Shown in pieces: positions 33,589 to 44,763 of a DNA stretch of 64,000 nucleotides (positions within the stretch are counted from its first letter, which is position 1; each line of letters begins with the position of its first letter). Location: positions 1 to 64,000 of the forward strand of contig JAANYP010000161.1 in NCBI GenBank assembly GCA_020465985.1, given 5' to 3'. The DNA comes from Centrapalus pauciflorus. Taxonomy: Eukaryota; Streptophyta; Magnoliopsida; Asterales; Asteraceae. The translations under genes were made by a program, and so were the position numbers. The notes under the pieces were generated by a model. The model worked only from the letters and a program-made list of their open reading frames with translations, ran no database searches and was not told where the DNA came from.

Positions 33589-36564
33589 ATGGCTGTTCGA
33601 GCGTTTGTGCCTAAGCACAATATGGTGCTTCATCCAGATCATAATCTCCCTGAGGCGCAGGGATTTAGACAAATACTTGATTTCCTAGTCGAGTCTAGGA
33701 TCGGTTTTGCACTATCTCATAATGTGCAGCTAGTGTTACCATATATTCGGCAATTCTATGATCATTTGCAGGTAGACTGCTCGGTCACACCGACAGTGCT
33801 ACGCACTCGTATTGCTGGACAACCGCTGGTATTCTCGGCAGATATGCTGCGCCAAGTGTTGCAGCTGGGCACTCAAGAAGAAGAGTCTGGCCCGATTGAA
33901 TTTCCTCTGAGTATAAGGCAAGCGGCCTTTCTGAGGATGGGGTACAGTCAAGATGTGACAAAGGTATCATATATGAAGAGCGGGTTAATAGGACAATGGA
34001 GGTTTTTAGCACATGTTTTTATGGTATGCTTTGCTCCAAAGAAAGCAGGGTTTGATTATATGGTTGCGAAGATGCAGTCGGGGATAGTCGCAATGGTGTA
34101 TAATCGTCCATATAGTTTCTCGGAGATGTTCTTCTCAGAATTTGTTCACCAAATAACCGCACCAGAAAATCAGCAGTTTTTGTTATATCCGCGGTTCATT
34201 ATGATGATGATCAGGCATTTCTTGCCAAATCTGCCGCCGTCAAATGATTTTCAAAGCGTTGCTATTATGGACAAAAGGATTTTCGCTGACTGTTCCTCGC
34301 ATCGAGGAAGGTTGGCTGTTCCAGTGGAGCGTCCATTATTCGGAGCAATCTTGGACAGGAACTTTGAAGCCCCGGATGTTGCCAACTGGGCAGGGGTAGT
34401 CGAATTTCAAGCACAGCCACAACAACAACAACAGCCACAGCCACAGCGTGTTCAAAGGCGTCGACAACGATCAGCTGCGAGTCAAACTCAGGCGTCAAGG
34501 CCTTCGACAAGTCAGCAACCAGAAGTTCAAGAAGCCGGGCCATCATATGTTTCAACTGAAGCTGAGCAACTGTTCCAAACACTTAATGAAATCTGGGAGG
34601 CATGGCCTCATGCGAACGAAGATGTGACTGCAGCATTAGTAGGAGAATTACTGAGTCCTCCTGAGGGTGAGGAAGATGTGTTAAGAGATGTAGATGAATA
34701 TATGCCAGAGCAGGCCGATAAAGTTTTGTCATCATCAGAAACAGAATCGGAAGAGATGGAGGAGTTAGAAGTTGAAGCTCCTGAGCCTGAAGCTACTGAG
34801 CCCCGTGTTCGCATAGAAACTTATGGTTCGAGAGTCGTAGTTATCAACGAAGAGTCTTCGAGGAGGAGAGTATCTCGAGAATCTTATGATTCAGATTTTG
34901 AAGAAGAGGAAGCTGCTCAATTGGTGACTCGGCAAAGGGCCAAGCGTCACAGGTTTATGCAAGGGTCATCCTCAGCATCCGCAGCACAACAACCTCAAGC
35001 CACCGCTCCACCACCACCATCACCTCAACATGAACCATACATTCCATCACCATTCATCCCAACTCTTATACAATCAATTCCATCCACTTCGACCACCTAC
35101 GCTGACAACCAACGGTTTGTGCAGCTTAAGGGACGTGTTGACTTCCAGCATGTCCAAATCTTAACCCTAACAAAGGCGATCGGCGAACTCCAGGCGCATA
35201 ATGCAAATCTTGATAAGGATAATGCCGAATTGAAAAAGATTGTGGAGAATGTCAGGGAAGAGAACACAGAGTTAAAGTCCTTTGTTGCAGATCAATCAGC
35301 AGAGATCCGATCGATGCGGTCCCTCCTTGAGCAGCTAATGAAAAATCTAAAAGCTCAGGGGGAGACGAGTTGTAGGGATCATGAGGAGCAGCGTAGAGAT
35401 GAAGATGACGAAGGCAATGATCCCGATGCACATAATGAGAATGAGCCAGTAGATTTTTCTGCTACTCTGGTTACACAAGTTCAGGGGGAGCCTAGTCAAG
35501 TTGAAGGAGAAATAGGATAAGCGAGTTCATCGAAGCAGCCTACAGACTTTGAAATCAGTGAGATGATCGACGCGCTTATGGATCTCGATGATGATCCGAT
35601 GGATGTAGGTTTTGACTATGATGATGAAGAGCTAGAAGAAGGAGAGTTTGTGCCAGAGGAGATAGTAGACTGGCAGTCGGATGATGAAGTAGTTGCTGAT
35701 GAGGATGATGAAGCTGACGAGATAGTTGTTCAGCAGAATCCTATCACGGATACTTACATGATTGATGGGAATAATATTGTCAACATAGATGTAGTGAATG
35801 CTGCGTTGAATACTCAGCCATCAACAGAAGAACTTGCGAGAGAGCTAACAAATGAAGAAAAAAGAAAGCTATGGTTCACGGCTGAAGAGAAGGAGTTAGA
35901 GATTAAAAAGGCAATGAGAGTGCCGGGTACTGGGAAGCTGTCTGAGCGCATATTAAGCTGGTTCTTTGATAGAGAACTGCAGCTATTTGTAATTAAGAGG
36001 AAAGACAGGCTTCAGTACATGAGGCGAACTTTAAAAGCTTTCAACTCCTTGCCAAAGATCGAAATCACTGCGCTAGCATGGAAAGATCTGATAAACATTG
36101 ACAATGATCCCTACGCGAACGTAATTGAAAGAATCATTAGAAAAGAGGGGAGATCAAGGAAATTCGAGCGATTGAATCCAAGGGTCGGGAGAAGAGTAGA
36201 GGATCCGTCACGTATCGATCCTCTAACTGGACGACCTTGGATGAGGATTCACTATAAGCCAGCTAGATGTCTTAGGAAGGTACCTCTCAAGCCGATGCCA
36301 CAGAATGTTTTGAAGAATCTGAAGTGGTGGTACGCTGACACTGAGACTGGGGAAGCGGTCATGGAAGATTTTGAAGAAAATGTTATTCTTAGAGTCTACG
36401 ACCCTCTTCACCAGGTAAACCTCTCTAAAGATGATCTTCACATTTTGCATGCCTGTAAGATCTCCAGTGATACACATATGGACAGTGAAGCTAGTAAGTA
36501 TGAAAATGTAGTCAAGGTATGTGTTGAGAAAGGTTTGTATGCTGGTAGTAGTTTGAATCAATAA
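33589..36564 (+). pseudogene. Element E ORF2, best preserved with one stop
   Basis: A 992-codon frame including the final stop, with one in-frame TAA at 35518-35520. An in-frame ATG at 33556 also exists, but lies before the acceptor-like block, so the shared ATG is preferred. Approximate residue positions: 1-235 conserved N-terminal domain (SGLIGQWRFLAHVFMVCFAPKK; FLLYPRFIMM), 283-290 glutamine-rich, 297-301 RRRQR, 340-450 acidic, 480-490 proline-rich, 520-605 coiled coil (LDKDNAELKKIV; LLEQLMKNLKAQGE), 660-720 acidic, 780-985 C-terminal domain (SWFFDRELQLFVIKRKDRLQYMRRTLKAFN; KWWYADTETGEAVMED). No signal peptide, membrane span or cysteine-rich motif. Cytoplasmic or nuclear location is a guess. 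Confidence 0.88.
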
Positions 36565-36604
36565 ATAAAAGTTCTTAAGTCAAATGTGAGAATTATTAGA
36601 AGCT

Positions 36605-36621
36605 ATCGTCAAGGGGGAGTC
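36605..36621 (+). promoter_or_regulatory. Polypurine tract of element E
   Basis: ATCGTCAAGGGGGAGTC abuts the LTR. Confidence 0.9.
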
Positions 36622-37264
36622 TGTTGGTACATCCTGTGTGACGATAGCAGTCTAAGTGATCATGCATTGTGATTCTAGCAAGTGTTTGTTATATATGTTT
36701 ATATATGGTTGATATTTATTAGTGTTTGTATGTTTGAACTTGATGTAAAGGATTACAAGAAGTTCAAACATAAAGTACAAAGATAAAATCAATCATAAGT
36801 TATAACATAAGTTTCAACACTTAGTTGTTTATGTAAAAGGCTAGATTCGAATCATTCAAGGCTTGGCATTCGAATCTGTGATAGATTCGAATGTAGCCTA
36901 GATTCGAAGAGCCCAGATTCGAGAGTGTCTTTGTGGACAGACTCGAATGGGCCTTGGGCCAGATTCGAGTTTGGCCCACATCAGACTCGAATCAGGGTCT
37001 ATAATTAGGGATAGACTCGAGATATTATCAGACTTTTTGCAGAATTCGTCAGGGATTAAGCAATAAGAGATCTCGAATCTATCATCGGTTTTCGTGCAGT
37101 TTAGGAGAGAATCAGCTCGTAGGATCGTTCGTGTGTCGTTCGTTCAGCGTCTGATAGTCTCCGTGTTTCGTAGTTGAGAGTTGTTACCGTTTACCCGTTA
37201 ACGAGGATTCCGCACTCGTTGACGGTTCCGCGTCTAGATAGATCTGTGTTAGGTAGACCTTACA
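36622..37264 (+). repeat. 3' LTR of element E (643 bp)
   Basis: TGTTGGTACATCC...GACCTTACA. The TTCGAA array occupies about 36840-37080 and a TATA-like TATAATTA is near 37000. The next five bases AATAG would be the target duplication of an originally complete insertion into K. Confidence 0.92.
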
Positions 37265-40160
37265 AATAGCTTGTGTTAAATGAAATTTTTTGATCACTTA
37301 GACTTTCAAGTCTGTGTTATTTGTATCGAAGGAAGACAAACTATCAATAGAAAATTTGTCTGTCAATAGAGATAATGATGTCTTAAAATTCATAGTTAAT
37401 GATATTTGTGGTTCATTCCCTACGGTTTAATTGAATGAAAAATATATTTTATCATGTTCATTGAAGACTACTCTATATATTTTATTTTTCTTACCTTTGT
37501 CCAGTTTACAAGAAAATCTCAATCATTGGACGTTATTCAAAATCTTTGAAAGTTGATGTTGCTTTTCAACTTGAAAAGAATATAAAGCCATCAAATCTGA
37601 TCGTGATGGATGATAATACGAAAGATATGGATCAAGAGAATAACGGACATGATATATTATTTTTTTTTCCTTAAAGAATTTAGAATAGTTCTGCAATACA
37701 TACTGTCAGGCAAACCTAACATGAGTGGTTTTGTTGAAAGAATGCACAGGACTCTTAAGGTTATGGTAAGGAGTATGATTCATCATTCATCTTTACAGAG
37801 TCTCTTTAAGGAGAAGTCTTAAATATCGCAATACACATTGTGAATATGGTACCCAACAATCATACGAACTTTGACGGGCAATAGGTCAATCAATAGGCAC
37901 TTGTACGTATGTGATTGTCCAAATTAAGTTAGGCCATTACATGCCAAATAAGTTGGACTCAAGAGAGGTATGCTACTATTTTGTTGGTATCTTATCGAAA
38001 AGTTTTGTTATCCCACATCAATATTTTTTTTTTACAAGAAAAGAAAAAGGGAATGCTAGATTTCTTGAAAATATTGAGGTTGTGTGGAGAAACAATTAAG
38101 AAAGTTGTCTTTGAAATATAATTGGATTTTGTTTGAGATTCTATTAATCTCATTGTTCCAGAAATCATTCCGGATTCGGATATCAATGTTCAGGCTTCAT
38201 TCTGTCATTGGACCGGAACAATATAACACCACAGTACAACCTCAATAGTCTCATGATGTGTCAATAAAAGAAATTCATTAGAGAGTAAAGGAGTGCAATT
38301 CCAGAAGATCGTTTTTGTATCTCCAAGAATTTATGTAATATAATGGCTTTACAGAAGATGATTTAATCAGATTTTACAAAGTCATGTAAAGTTTTAACTC
38401 TCGTAATGGATTGATGACATTAAAGATAAGATTAAAGGCTATGAAAGACAATGACATTTGGAATCTTGTCAAATTACCTGAAGGTACGAAACCGATTGCT
38501 TACTTATATATGAATACTTAAAACTAAGAAGGTTTCATAAGGTAATATTGAAAGATATAAAGATTGTCCAGTCGTTAAAGGCTTTACTCAAAAGAAATTT
38601 AATGGTTCTAAAGAGACTTTTGTTATATTATTTAGAATGACTCTTTTAAAATTAAGAATGACACTAATAAAGCTATTTGATCTCGAGCCATATCAGATGA
38701 ATGTTAAGAAACGGATCTCAGTAGAGACATTGATGAGACGTCTTACATAAAGTGACCTAATGATATTGAATCTGATGATCCAAAGATTATGGTAAGTAAG
38801 ATGAATAATCCATCTATGGTTTGAATTTTGGTTTCCCTAAGTAGTATTGCAATTTTTTTCAAATTATCACCTTGTATGGTTTTGAGGTAAATATCGTTAA
38901 TTATTGCAAGTAATAGTGGGAGTAAATGTATCTTGATTTTACTATATATATTGTTTATATTCTACTTGTAAATAGTGATATGGTTTTGTTTTTGGAAAGC
39001 AAGAAATTTCTAATGAAAGATCTAGTGAGACATATTTTGTATCAGTTTTTTTCGTATATTTATAGACCAATTTTTGAAGGATACTTGGATTGTCACAAAA
39101 GAGCTGTATTGATACTGTTTTAATTAGATTCAACATGAAAGGTTGTAAACCTGAATGCCATAAGAATTTAAGTGTTCAAAGGACTATTTTTGAAAGAACT
39201 AAGATACAAAAGATTGTAAGCATTTGATGTGTTATTTATAGAAAACAAAATACAATATGCTAACCTATAAAAGGTTGAAAATTTTGAGATCATTTGGTAT
39301 TCTGACTTTGATTTTACGGATGCTAAAATAGCAGTTATTCTACATCTGGTTGCATCATGTTTAACAGTGGGAGTAAAAATACAAGAGTCTGGTAATTAGA
39401 TTCTTGTAGCTCTTTCTTATATGATCGTAGAAATCATTGCTTATTACGAGACATCAAATAAAGGATTATGGCTGTGAAAATTTATCATGGTGTTGCAAGT
39501 ATTGACCGCATTAAAACATCACTAAGTATTTACCATTATAATAAATCAACAGTGTTTTATTCTAACAATAATAGAAACTTTATATAGTTTCTAGTTGTTA
39601 AGAGAGAGTTCAGGATACACAATTTTTCACATATATATAAGAACAAAATCTATGCTAGCAGACTCATTAACCAGAAGTCTAACACCAACGGTATTCCGTG
39701 AGCATGTTGCTCATATAGGTGTTATTACGGATGTAGCCTTGGTTCAGTGGGAGTCAATTTAAGGTCGTTCTTAATGTTTCATTGATGAATTGTTGTAGTT
39801 TTCTGCAGAATAAAGTTTACGGTTTTAATTTCTTTCTGAACTCACTTATGTGCAATGGTTGCATTGCAATAAGGATTGTGAACTGATCTCATTTGAGACT
39901 AAAGTTGGACCGGTGGAAAATATGCAATCAAATTTCATGCAATTTTCATGCAACTCACTTGATCTATGTCATTAAATGTGTTAGTATGGTGATCATTGGA
40001 GTTTAATCACTAGTGAAGTGTGATGAAAGCTGCAATGGTTCCATCACTGATACATGTAATGGACCAGATTGATTACGGAAGTCCAAAAGATAAATATACA
40101 AACGCGCGCCTAAGGATATCTGTAATATAATTTCAAACATGATAAGTACAAGTGGGAGAT
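37265..40160 (+). pseudogene. pol: Element K: heavily decayed copia pol of another lineage
   Basis: Only islands are readable: an integrase core (SGFVERMHRTLKVMVRSM at about 37719-37772, matching the third catalytic block), the RT start (MKDNDIWNLVKLPEGTKPI near 38440-38500; ERYKDCPVVKGFTQKEF near 38550-38595), an RNase H region (about 39250-39330) and the end (LTRSLTPTVFREHV near 39665-39705). Stops and indels are everywhere and parts of RT are missing. The order fits copia; the sequence type differs from the SIRE-like elements around it. It has no ORF2 and ends directly in a polypurine tract and LTR. Much older than its neighbours. Confidence 0.8.
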
Positions 40161-40493
40161 TGTTAGAATTTCTATTTGGATGGACTTATATGATTAAATA
40201 ATTGGGCTTTATCTTTAATAGACTTATTGGGCTATTAATTAATAAACTAATACTATTGGGCTTTAGAGTTTGATGGTAACCTTAATTCCCATTCTATATA
40301 TGGTGAGGTTCCCCAATACCCTAAAGCAACCCTAAGATCCCTAATCTCTATCTATCAGAGATCTGTTGTTCGGTCTAGAACATTAAGGCTTTCTCACAAC
40401 CCTGATAGTTCGTTATCAGGTTTCCACATAAAGAAGATGATATCAATGGATACAGGTATTATTTCTTTTATGGTTTATCTTAATGATTTAACA
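40161..40493 (+). repeat. 3' LTR of element K (about 333 bp)
   Basis: AAGTGGGAGAT (purine tract, 40150-40160) precedes TGTTAGAATTTC. The proposed end is TTTAACA at 40493, giving TGTTA...TAACA termini. The right end is less sure than the left. Confidence 0.65.
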
Positions 40494-40516
40494 ATACGGC
40501 TGATCCGGTAAATTAT
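40494..40516. other. Junction between elements K and G
   Basis: A short stretch of unclear origin; on its right lies the 3'-truncated gag of G. No target duplication can be assigned. Confidence 0.4.
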
Positions 40517-41563
40517 TCAAATATATATAATAAGTACTCTATAATGATAACTCTCGTTTAGTTCTTCATATTTAAAAAACATTTCTTTTTCTTTATTTAC
40601 ATTTCGTTTCTTATCCTCTTGAGTCAAAACTTCTTCCGATGTTTGATAAATGAAAGACTTCAACACAGCACCCATATATCTCATGTCATCCAAAAGAGGT
40701 AAAACTTGCTGAACCTTTTCCAAATACTTCAGATTTTTAAAACCAATTCCTAGTTTAGAATGATAAAACCTAGTTTCTTTAGGTTGGTTTAAATGAATAG
40801 TTTGGTCAGTTTGACCCCGTTTTATAAATTCATCATCTAGGGTCTTTATTCGTGAGTACAAGCCTATTCTTTCTTCTTCTATCATTTTTTGTTTTTCCAA
40901 ACTGTCTACGTTTTCCATGCTTCCTGACTCTAAGCGTTTTGAAAGAACAGAAATTTCTGATTTTAAAGAGTTCTTTTCGTTAGAGAGTTTATCCATACAA
41001 GATTCAAGATACGTATTCCTATGGTGAACAACTACCTTTTCAATTAACATCTGTTTTATCACCTCATGGTTATTTAACCACTTCTTTTCATATAATTCAG
41101 ATGTTTCTTTTAAGGTTTGGGCTAGATGTTCAGCCTTGACACACTTTTCCTTTTCTGCATTAAACCTAGCTTCTAGTTCAAGTATTTGTGTGTGTAAGTT
41201 ACATTCATTTTGTACAGATAAATTATTTACATGCTCTTGAATGTAAAAGGAATGTACCTCATGTGCCTCTGAATTTGACGTGGAACACTTGGGATCCCTG
41301 GGCTTGGCCATCAGACAGGCTGTTGGATCTTGCTTACTCACCTCCTCAGGAGCCGTGTCTGATTCTGAGTCTGACATAGTTGCATAGTCGGCCAGTCTAA
41401 TGCGATTAACTATGTAGCAATTTTTCCCTTTATCTTCCTCCTCGTCAGAATCTGCATCATCCCAATAATCCTCCTGAGCAACAATAGCCATTGCATCAGA
41501 TATTTTCTTTGCTGCCTCCAGCTTCCTCTCATAGTACCCGACGTCTCGTTCAAACTAATTTTT

Positions 41564-41605
41564 GCACTCCCGAGCAAAGTGGCCCGGTTTCCCACACTTA
41601 TAGCA
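41564..41605 (-). other. Zinc-knuckle coding block of element G gag
   Basis: Fourteen codons CYKCGKPGHFAREC, exactly C-X2-C-X4-H-X4-C, in frame with the downstream coiled-coil region. Confidence 0.9.
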
Positions 41606-41689
41606 AAAGCGCTCATCGTTTGCTTGGGGTTAATCAGCTCTGGGCCTATCGTCTCTTCTCTCGGCCGGCCTCTTGTCAGCTCAGCGAGG

Positions 41690-41940
41690 TTCAAGGCTTT
41701 CGTCTCTGCGATTATCTTGACGATCATAGTCCCTCCGATCGTCTCTTCTCTCATCCCTTCTATCTTCCTGACGATTGTAGTCTCTTTTATCGTCTCTCCT
41801 ATCGTCCCTTCTATCGTCACGCCTATCATAACGACGATCATCTCCATAGTCCCTACAATCATCATATCTCCTTTAATCTCTATCGTCTCTCCGATAATCA
41901 TCTCTCTTGTCATCCCTTCTATCGTCAGTATATCTCCGCG
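41690..41940 (-). repeat. Arg/Asp-repeat coding stretch in element G gag
   Basis: Degenerate short tandem units such as GACGATAGAAGG encode runs of RRDDRRD about 80 residues long, just before the zinc knuckle. One stop interrupts them. Probably an RNA-binding tail that expanded by slippage. Confidence 0.75.
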
Positions 41941-42894
41941 GGCATGTATCGTACCAAAGCTGATTGTTGGTCTTTTTAGAGAAATGTATTTGTTGAAGAT
42001 TGTTTGACCACAAGGCAATCTGTTCCTGAAGGGTTGCCTCTTCTTCATCGTATGCCTCATGCGGTGGTGATGCATATCTGCACTGAGATGATGATGAACC
42101 TTGAGCATAGGGTGCAGGAGAGAGTGTGTTGTTGGAGAGTAGGGCCGGAGAGTCAGCTGGTTTGATGCCTGTGTTTCCTAATAGCAACAGAGATGCCAAC
42201 GTGTTTGCCATCTGCTTTTGTTGATCCACATCCCCCTGATACTTCTTGAGTTCTTTGAAGACCACATTGATAGAGACATTCGGAATGTCCAAAACTCGTC
42301 TTGTAGCACGGCATGCAACTTGCCATTCTGAGCTAGGAAAGAAAAGAATTGGATGTTGATGTCATCCTTATCCTTATTGATGTGCAATTTGTTCAACTCG
42401 TTCAGAACTGCACAAAATCTCGTGAATGTACTTTGAAGAGACTCCCCATCTTTGGCTCTAAACTCTGAAAATTTTGCCTTAGCTTCCTTGATCTTGGCTC
42501 TGTCATCTGATTCTGCACTGAGCATGTGAACTTCTAGTTCATCCCACATCTCTTTGGCTAACATCTTGCTGTCAACACCAACAAGTATTTGGGTAGGAAG
42601 GCCTTGATATATGAGATATTATGCCCGTTTGTTGGCATGTTGTCTATCCCGTTAAGCTTAATTAGCGGGTTCACGAACTGTTTTGGATGCTAGAACAGGT
42701 GGGTCAGCTTTTGGTCTGGCAGGGATTTCCCGATAATAGATTGCAGGGCCTTCAGTGATTGATTGGTTCAAAAGATTCCCATTTAGCTGCATAACAAGAA
42801 ATTTGAGTAATCTGGATTTCCATTGCTCGTATTCATCAGGATAGAGAACAGGTGGTCTGTTCTCAGATCCAAGAACAAGTGCTTCTCGGGACAT

Positions 42895-43716
42895 GTTGGA
42901 TACTGCTGATGAGATCTTGAAAGGTGGAAACTGGAATTCGGATAATCAGAACTCGGATGAACAGTTCTTCTGATGAACAGTTCTTCGGATGAACAATTAA
43001 AATCTGATGGACTGAACTCGAATGGAAGGAAATTCGGATGAACAGTACAATCTCGGATGTAAACTTAGAAAATTTTCAACTCAGATTGGCTGAATTCGGG
43101 TGATGATCCGAAGTTCGGATGGTCCGAGTTGGGTTTCAAAAAATGATGAAAATTAAGCACAAGTAATTTTAAGCTCTTAAAAGTAATTTAACTAAATTAC
43201 GGTTGATCCGAATTTCGGGCGAGTCCAAAATTTGGTCCGAGATTTGTAAAATTTTTGGTTCGAGGAAGGCCGAATTTTAATCCGAGATGGTCTGAATTGT
43301 GATCCGAAGAAGTCCGAAGTTCAACAGTTATAAAAATTCCAGATTTTGCAGAATATGTTAAAATGCAGTATTCAGCCTAAAAATTATTTCAAAATGTTTG
43401 GAATAATATTTTAAACACTTTTTGTGAATTAGAACTAACCAAAACACTTAAAACTCTATGAATATTAACCAAAACTGAAACTAAAACCCTTATATTCCGA
43501 TGATGATTATCAGCTTATAAATGATTAAAGTAGGTAAAGATTGAATTTAAAAAGCTCTAAATCAATACATATTGAATAATAGATGATTATAAGATGAAGA
43601 AACACGAAAAACAGAATATGGAAATGAGATTTTTAGATCAAACCGAGGGTTTTGGAGGATGAACACGAAGAACACTTGCAGATTTTGAATCCAAACTCAG
43701 TTGAAATCCACCGATT
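42895..43716 (-). other. Element G leader with TTCGGAT/ATCCGAA words
   Basis: Non-coding leader between PBS and gag. From about 42935 to 43325 it is filled with CGGATGAACAG, TTCGGAT and CCGAA words; the remainder (43330-43716) is plain AT-rich sequence. Confidence 0.75.
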
Positions 43717-43729
43717 GGCTCTGATACCA
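43717..43729 (-). promoter_or_regulatory. Primer-binding site of element G, tRNA-Met type
   Basis: Minus strand TGGTATCAGAGCC, two bases inside the LTR. Confidence 0.93.
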
Positions 43730-43731
43730 AT

Positions 43732-43892
43732 TGTTGTAAATGAATTCCCAGCAGTAATCAGCACTTTGTATAATGATTTCAGCAATATTCTTATGCAAAC
43801 TAAATAATCAAGACTTAATGATTGCAAGAATAAAGAAGAACAAAAATGTCAGAGAGAATATTGAGAAAAGCAGTGGCTGCAATATTGTATTT

Positions 43893-43928
<36 letters not shown>

Positions 43929-44093
43929 AAACCGTAGGTGGGCTTTCCCTTACATCATTTAATTTGACTTTCAATGAATTACAAACTAGTCCCTTGACTT
44001 CTAAAACAAAGGTGAAATACAAATAAAGGAAAGACTAGAAATATATTACATGAAAATAAACTATTTAACTATTACAAAATGAATTCCACAACA
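43732..44093 (-). repeat. 5' LTR of element G (about 362 bp)
   Basis: Minus strand TGTTGTGGAATTC...ATTTACAACA, with terminal inverted TGTTGT/ACAACA. It lies at the correct distance from the PBS. It contains a (GT)16 microsatellite. Confidence 0.8.
43895..43926. repeat. (GT)16 microsatellite
   Basis: Uninterrupted GT dinucleotides within the element G LTR. Confidence 0.97.
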
Positions 44094-44763
44094 TCGATAT
44101 TTAATGTCTAACGTATACCATTTCTTACACCAAAATGGCTTTACAAGGAAGAATAAAGGTCACTAGTTGACATTCCTCTTTGGGGGTAAAGCTAAAGATG
44201 ACGGAAACAAAAAAGAAAAGACAATAATTCTATAGTAAGAAGACAAAACAACTTTTGTCAGATTTATCCTGGTGCTATAAAATAAATTTGCCTCGTTACA
44301 AGACATTCCCAATTTCTCTATAACCAATGAAGAAGCTTCACTGGGATCCTCTGAATGCATATAAAAGAGAAGCTTCCAAGGAGAGAGAAAGTGTGTGAGA
44401 TATACACAAATAGAGAATGTGAGTGCAAAAAGGAAGTGTTTTATTCATGCATGCACATTCAGTTCAACTTGAGTGAAAAAGCTAAGTGTGTCTAAGCTAT
44501 TCAGTTTCCAAAAGTTGATCAATCTTTGTCTTGTAAACACTGAGTGTGTAAATAGTGAGTGAATCTTAGTGAGTCATATCATCGTAACTAGTTTGAGTGT
44601 GTCTTAGACTAGTTAAAGTCTGTTGTTCATATCTGTCATCTCTGTTTGGATCTTTCCGCAATCCAAACTTGCTTGTGAATTTAACAATTGTTAATATATA
44701 CCTACAAACGTTGAGAAAAATTTATGTAATAAAGGATAAACTGTATTCACCATCCCTCTACAG
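44094..44763 (+). repeat. Orphan LTR-like piece with TATA box
   Basis: No coding frame of substance. A clear TATAAAAG is at 44360-44367, followed by a long T/G-rich stretch that resembles the R-U5 part of a plant LTR and ends near TGTGAATTTAACA (about 44690). The U5 end of element I (47716-47725) has a similar ending. No PBS follows. Limits are approximate and the owner is unknown. Confidence 0.4.

Larger units (their letters stand above)
33520..37264 (+). mobile_element. Element E: truncated copy, ORF2 plus 3' LTR only
   Basis: The sequence begins inside the end of the pol-ORF2 spacer (compare the reverse strand near 23250 in B), then runs through ORF2, PPT and a full LTR. No pol, gag or 5' LTR. 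The start is a direct junction with element D, probably a deletion with short microhomology or an assembly join. Confidence 0.85.
40517..42894 (-). pseudogene. gag: Element G gag, degenerate
   Basis: Minus strand. It begins MSREALVLGSENRPPVLYPDEYEQWKSR, a plant copia Gag start, and continues with LAKEMWDELEVHM...FSEFRAKDGESLQSTFTRF. Then comes an Arg/Asp-rich stretch (about 41940-41690), a zinc knuckle CYKCGKPGHFAREC (41605-41564), an acidic segment and a long coiled-coil part (to 40517, with DQTIHLNQPKETRFYHSKLG). Stops interrupt it at 42658, 41873, near 41680, near 41555 and elsewhere, and there is a frame change near 42290. Protease and the rest of pol are missing. Element I shares the DQTIHLNQPK block, so G and I are relatives. 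Confidence 0.8.

Noticed and set aside
33589..36564. ORF2 as a true envelope gene
   Set aside because: No signal peptide, membrane span or cysteine pattern can be seen; position after pol is not enough.
41491..42108. Ile/Thr- or Ser-rich frames on both strands around 41.5-42.1 kb
   Set aside because: Off-frame readings of the Arg/Asp repeat of the G gag; the true frame is fixed by the zinc knuckle at 41564-41605.
43895..43926. (GT)16 as a functional Z-DNA or regulatory element
   Set aside because: It is an ordinary microsatellite within an LTR; nothing else supports a role.
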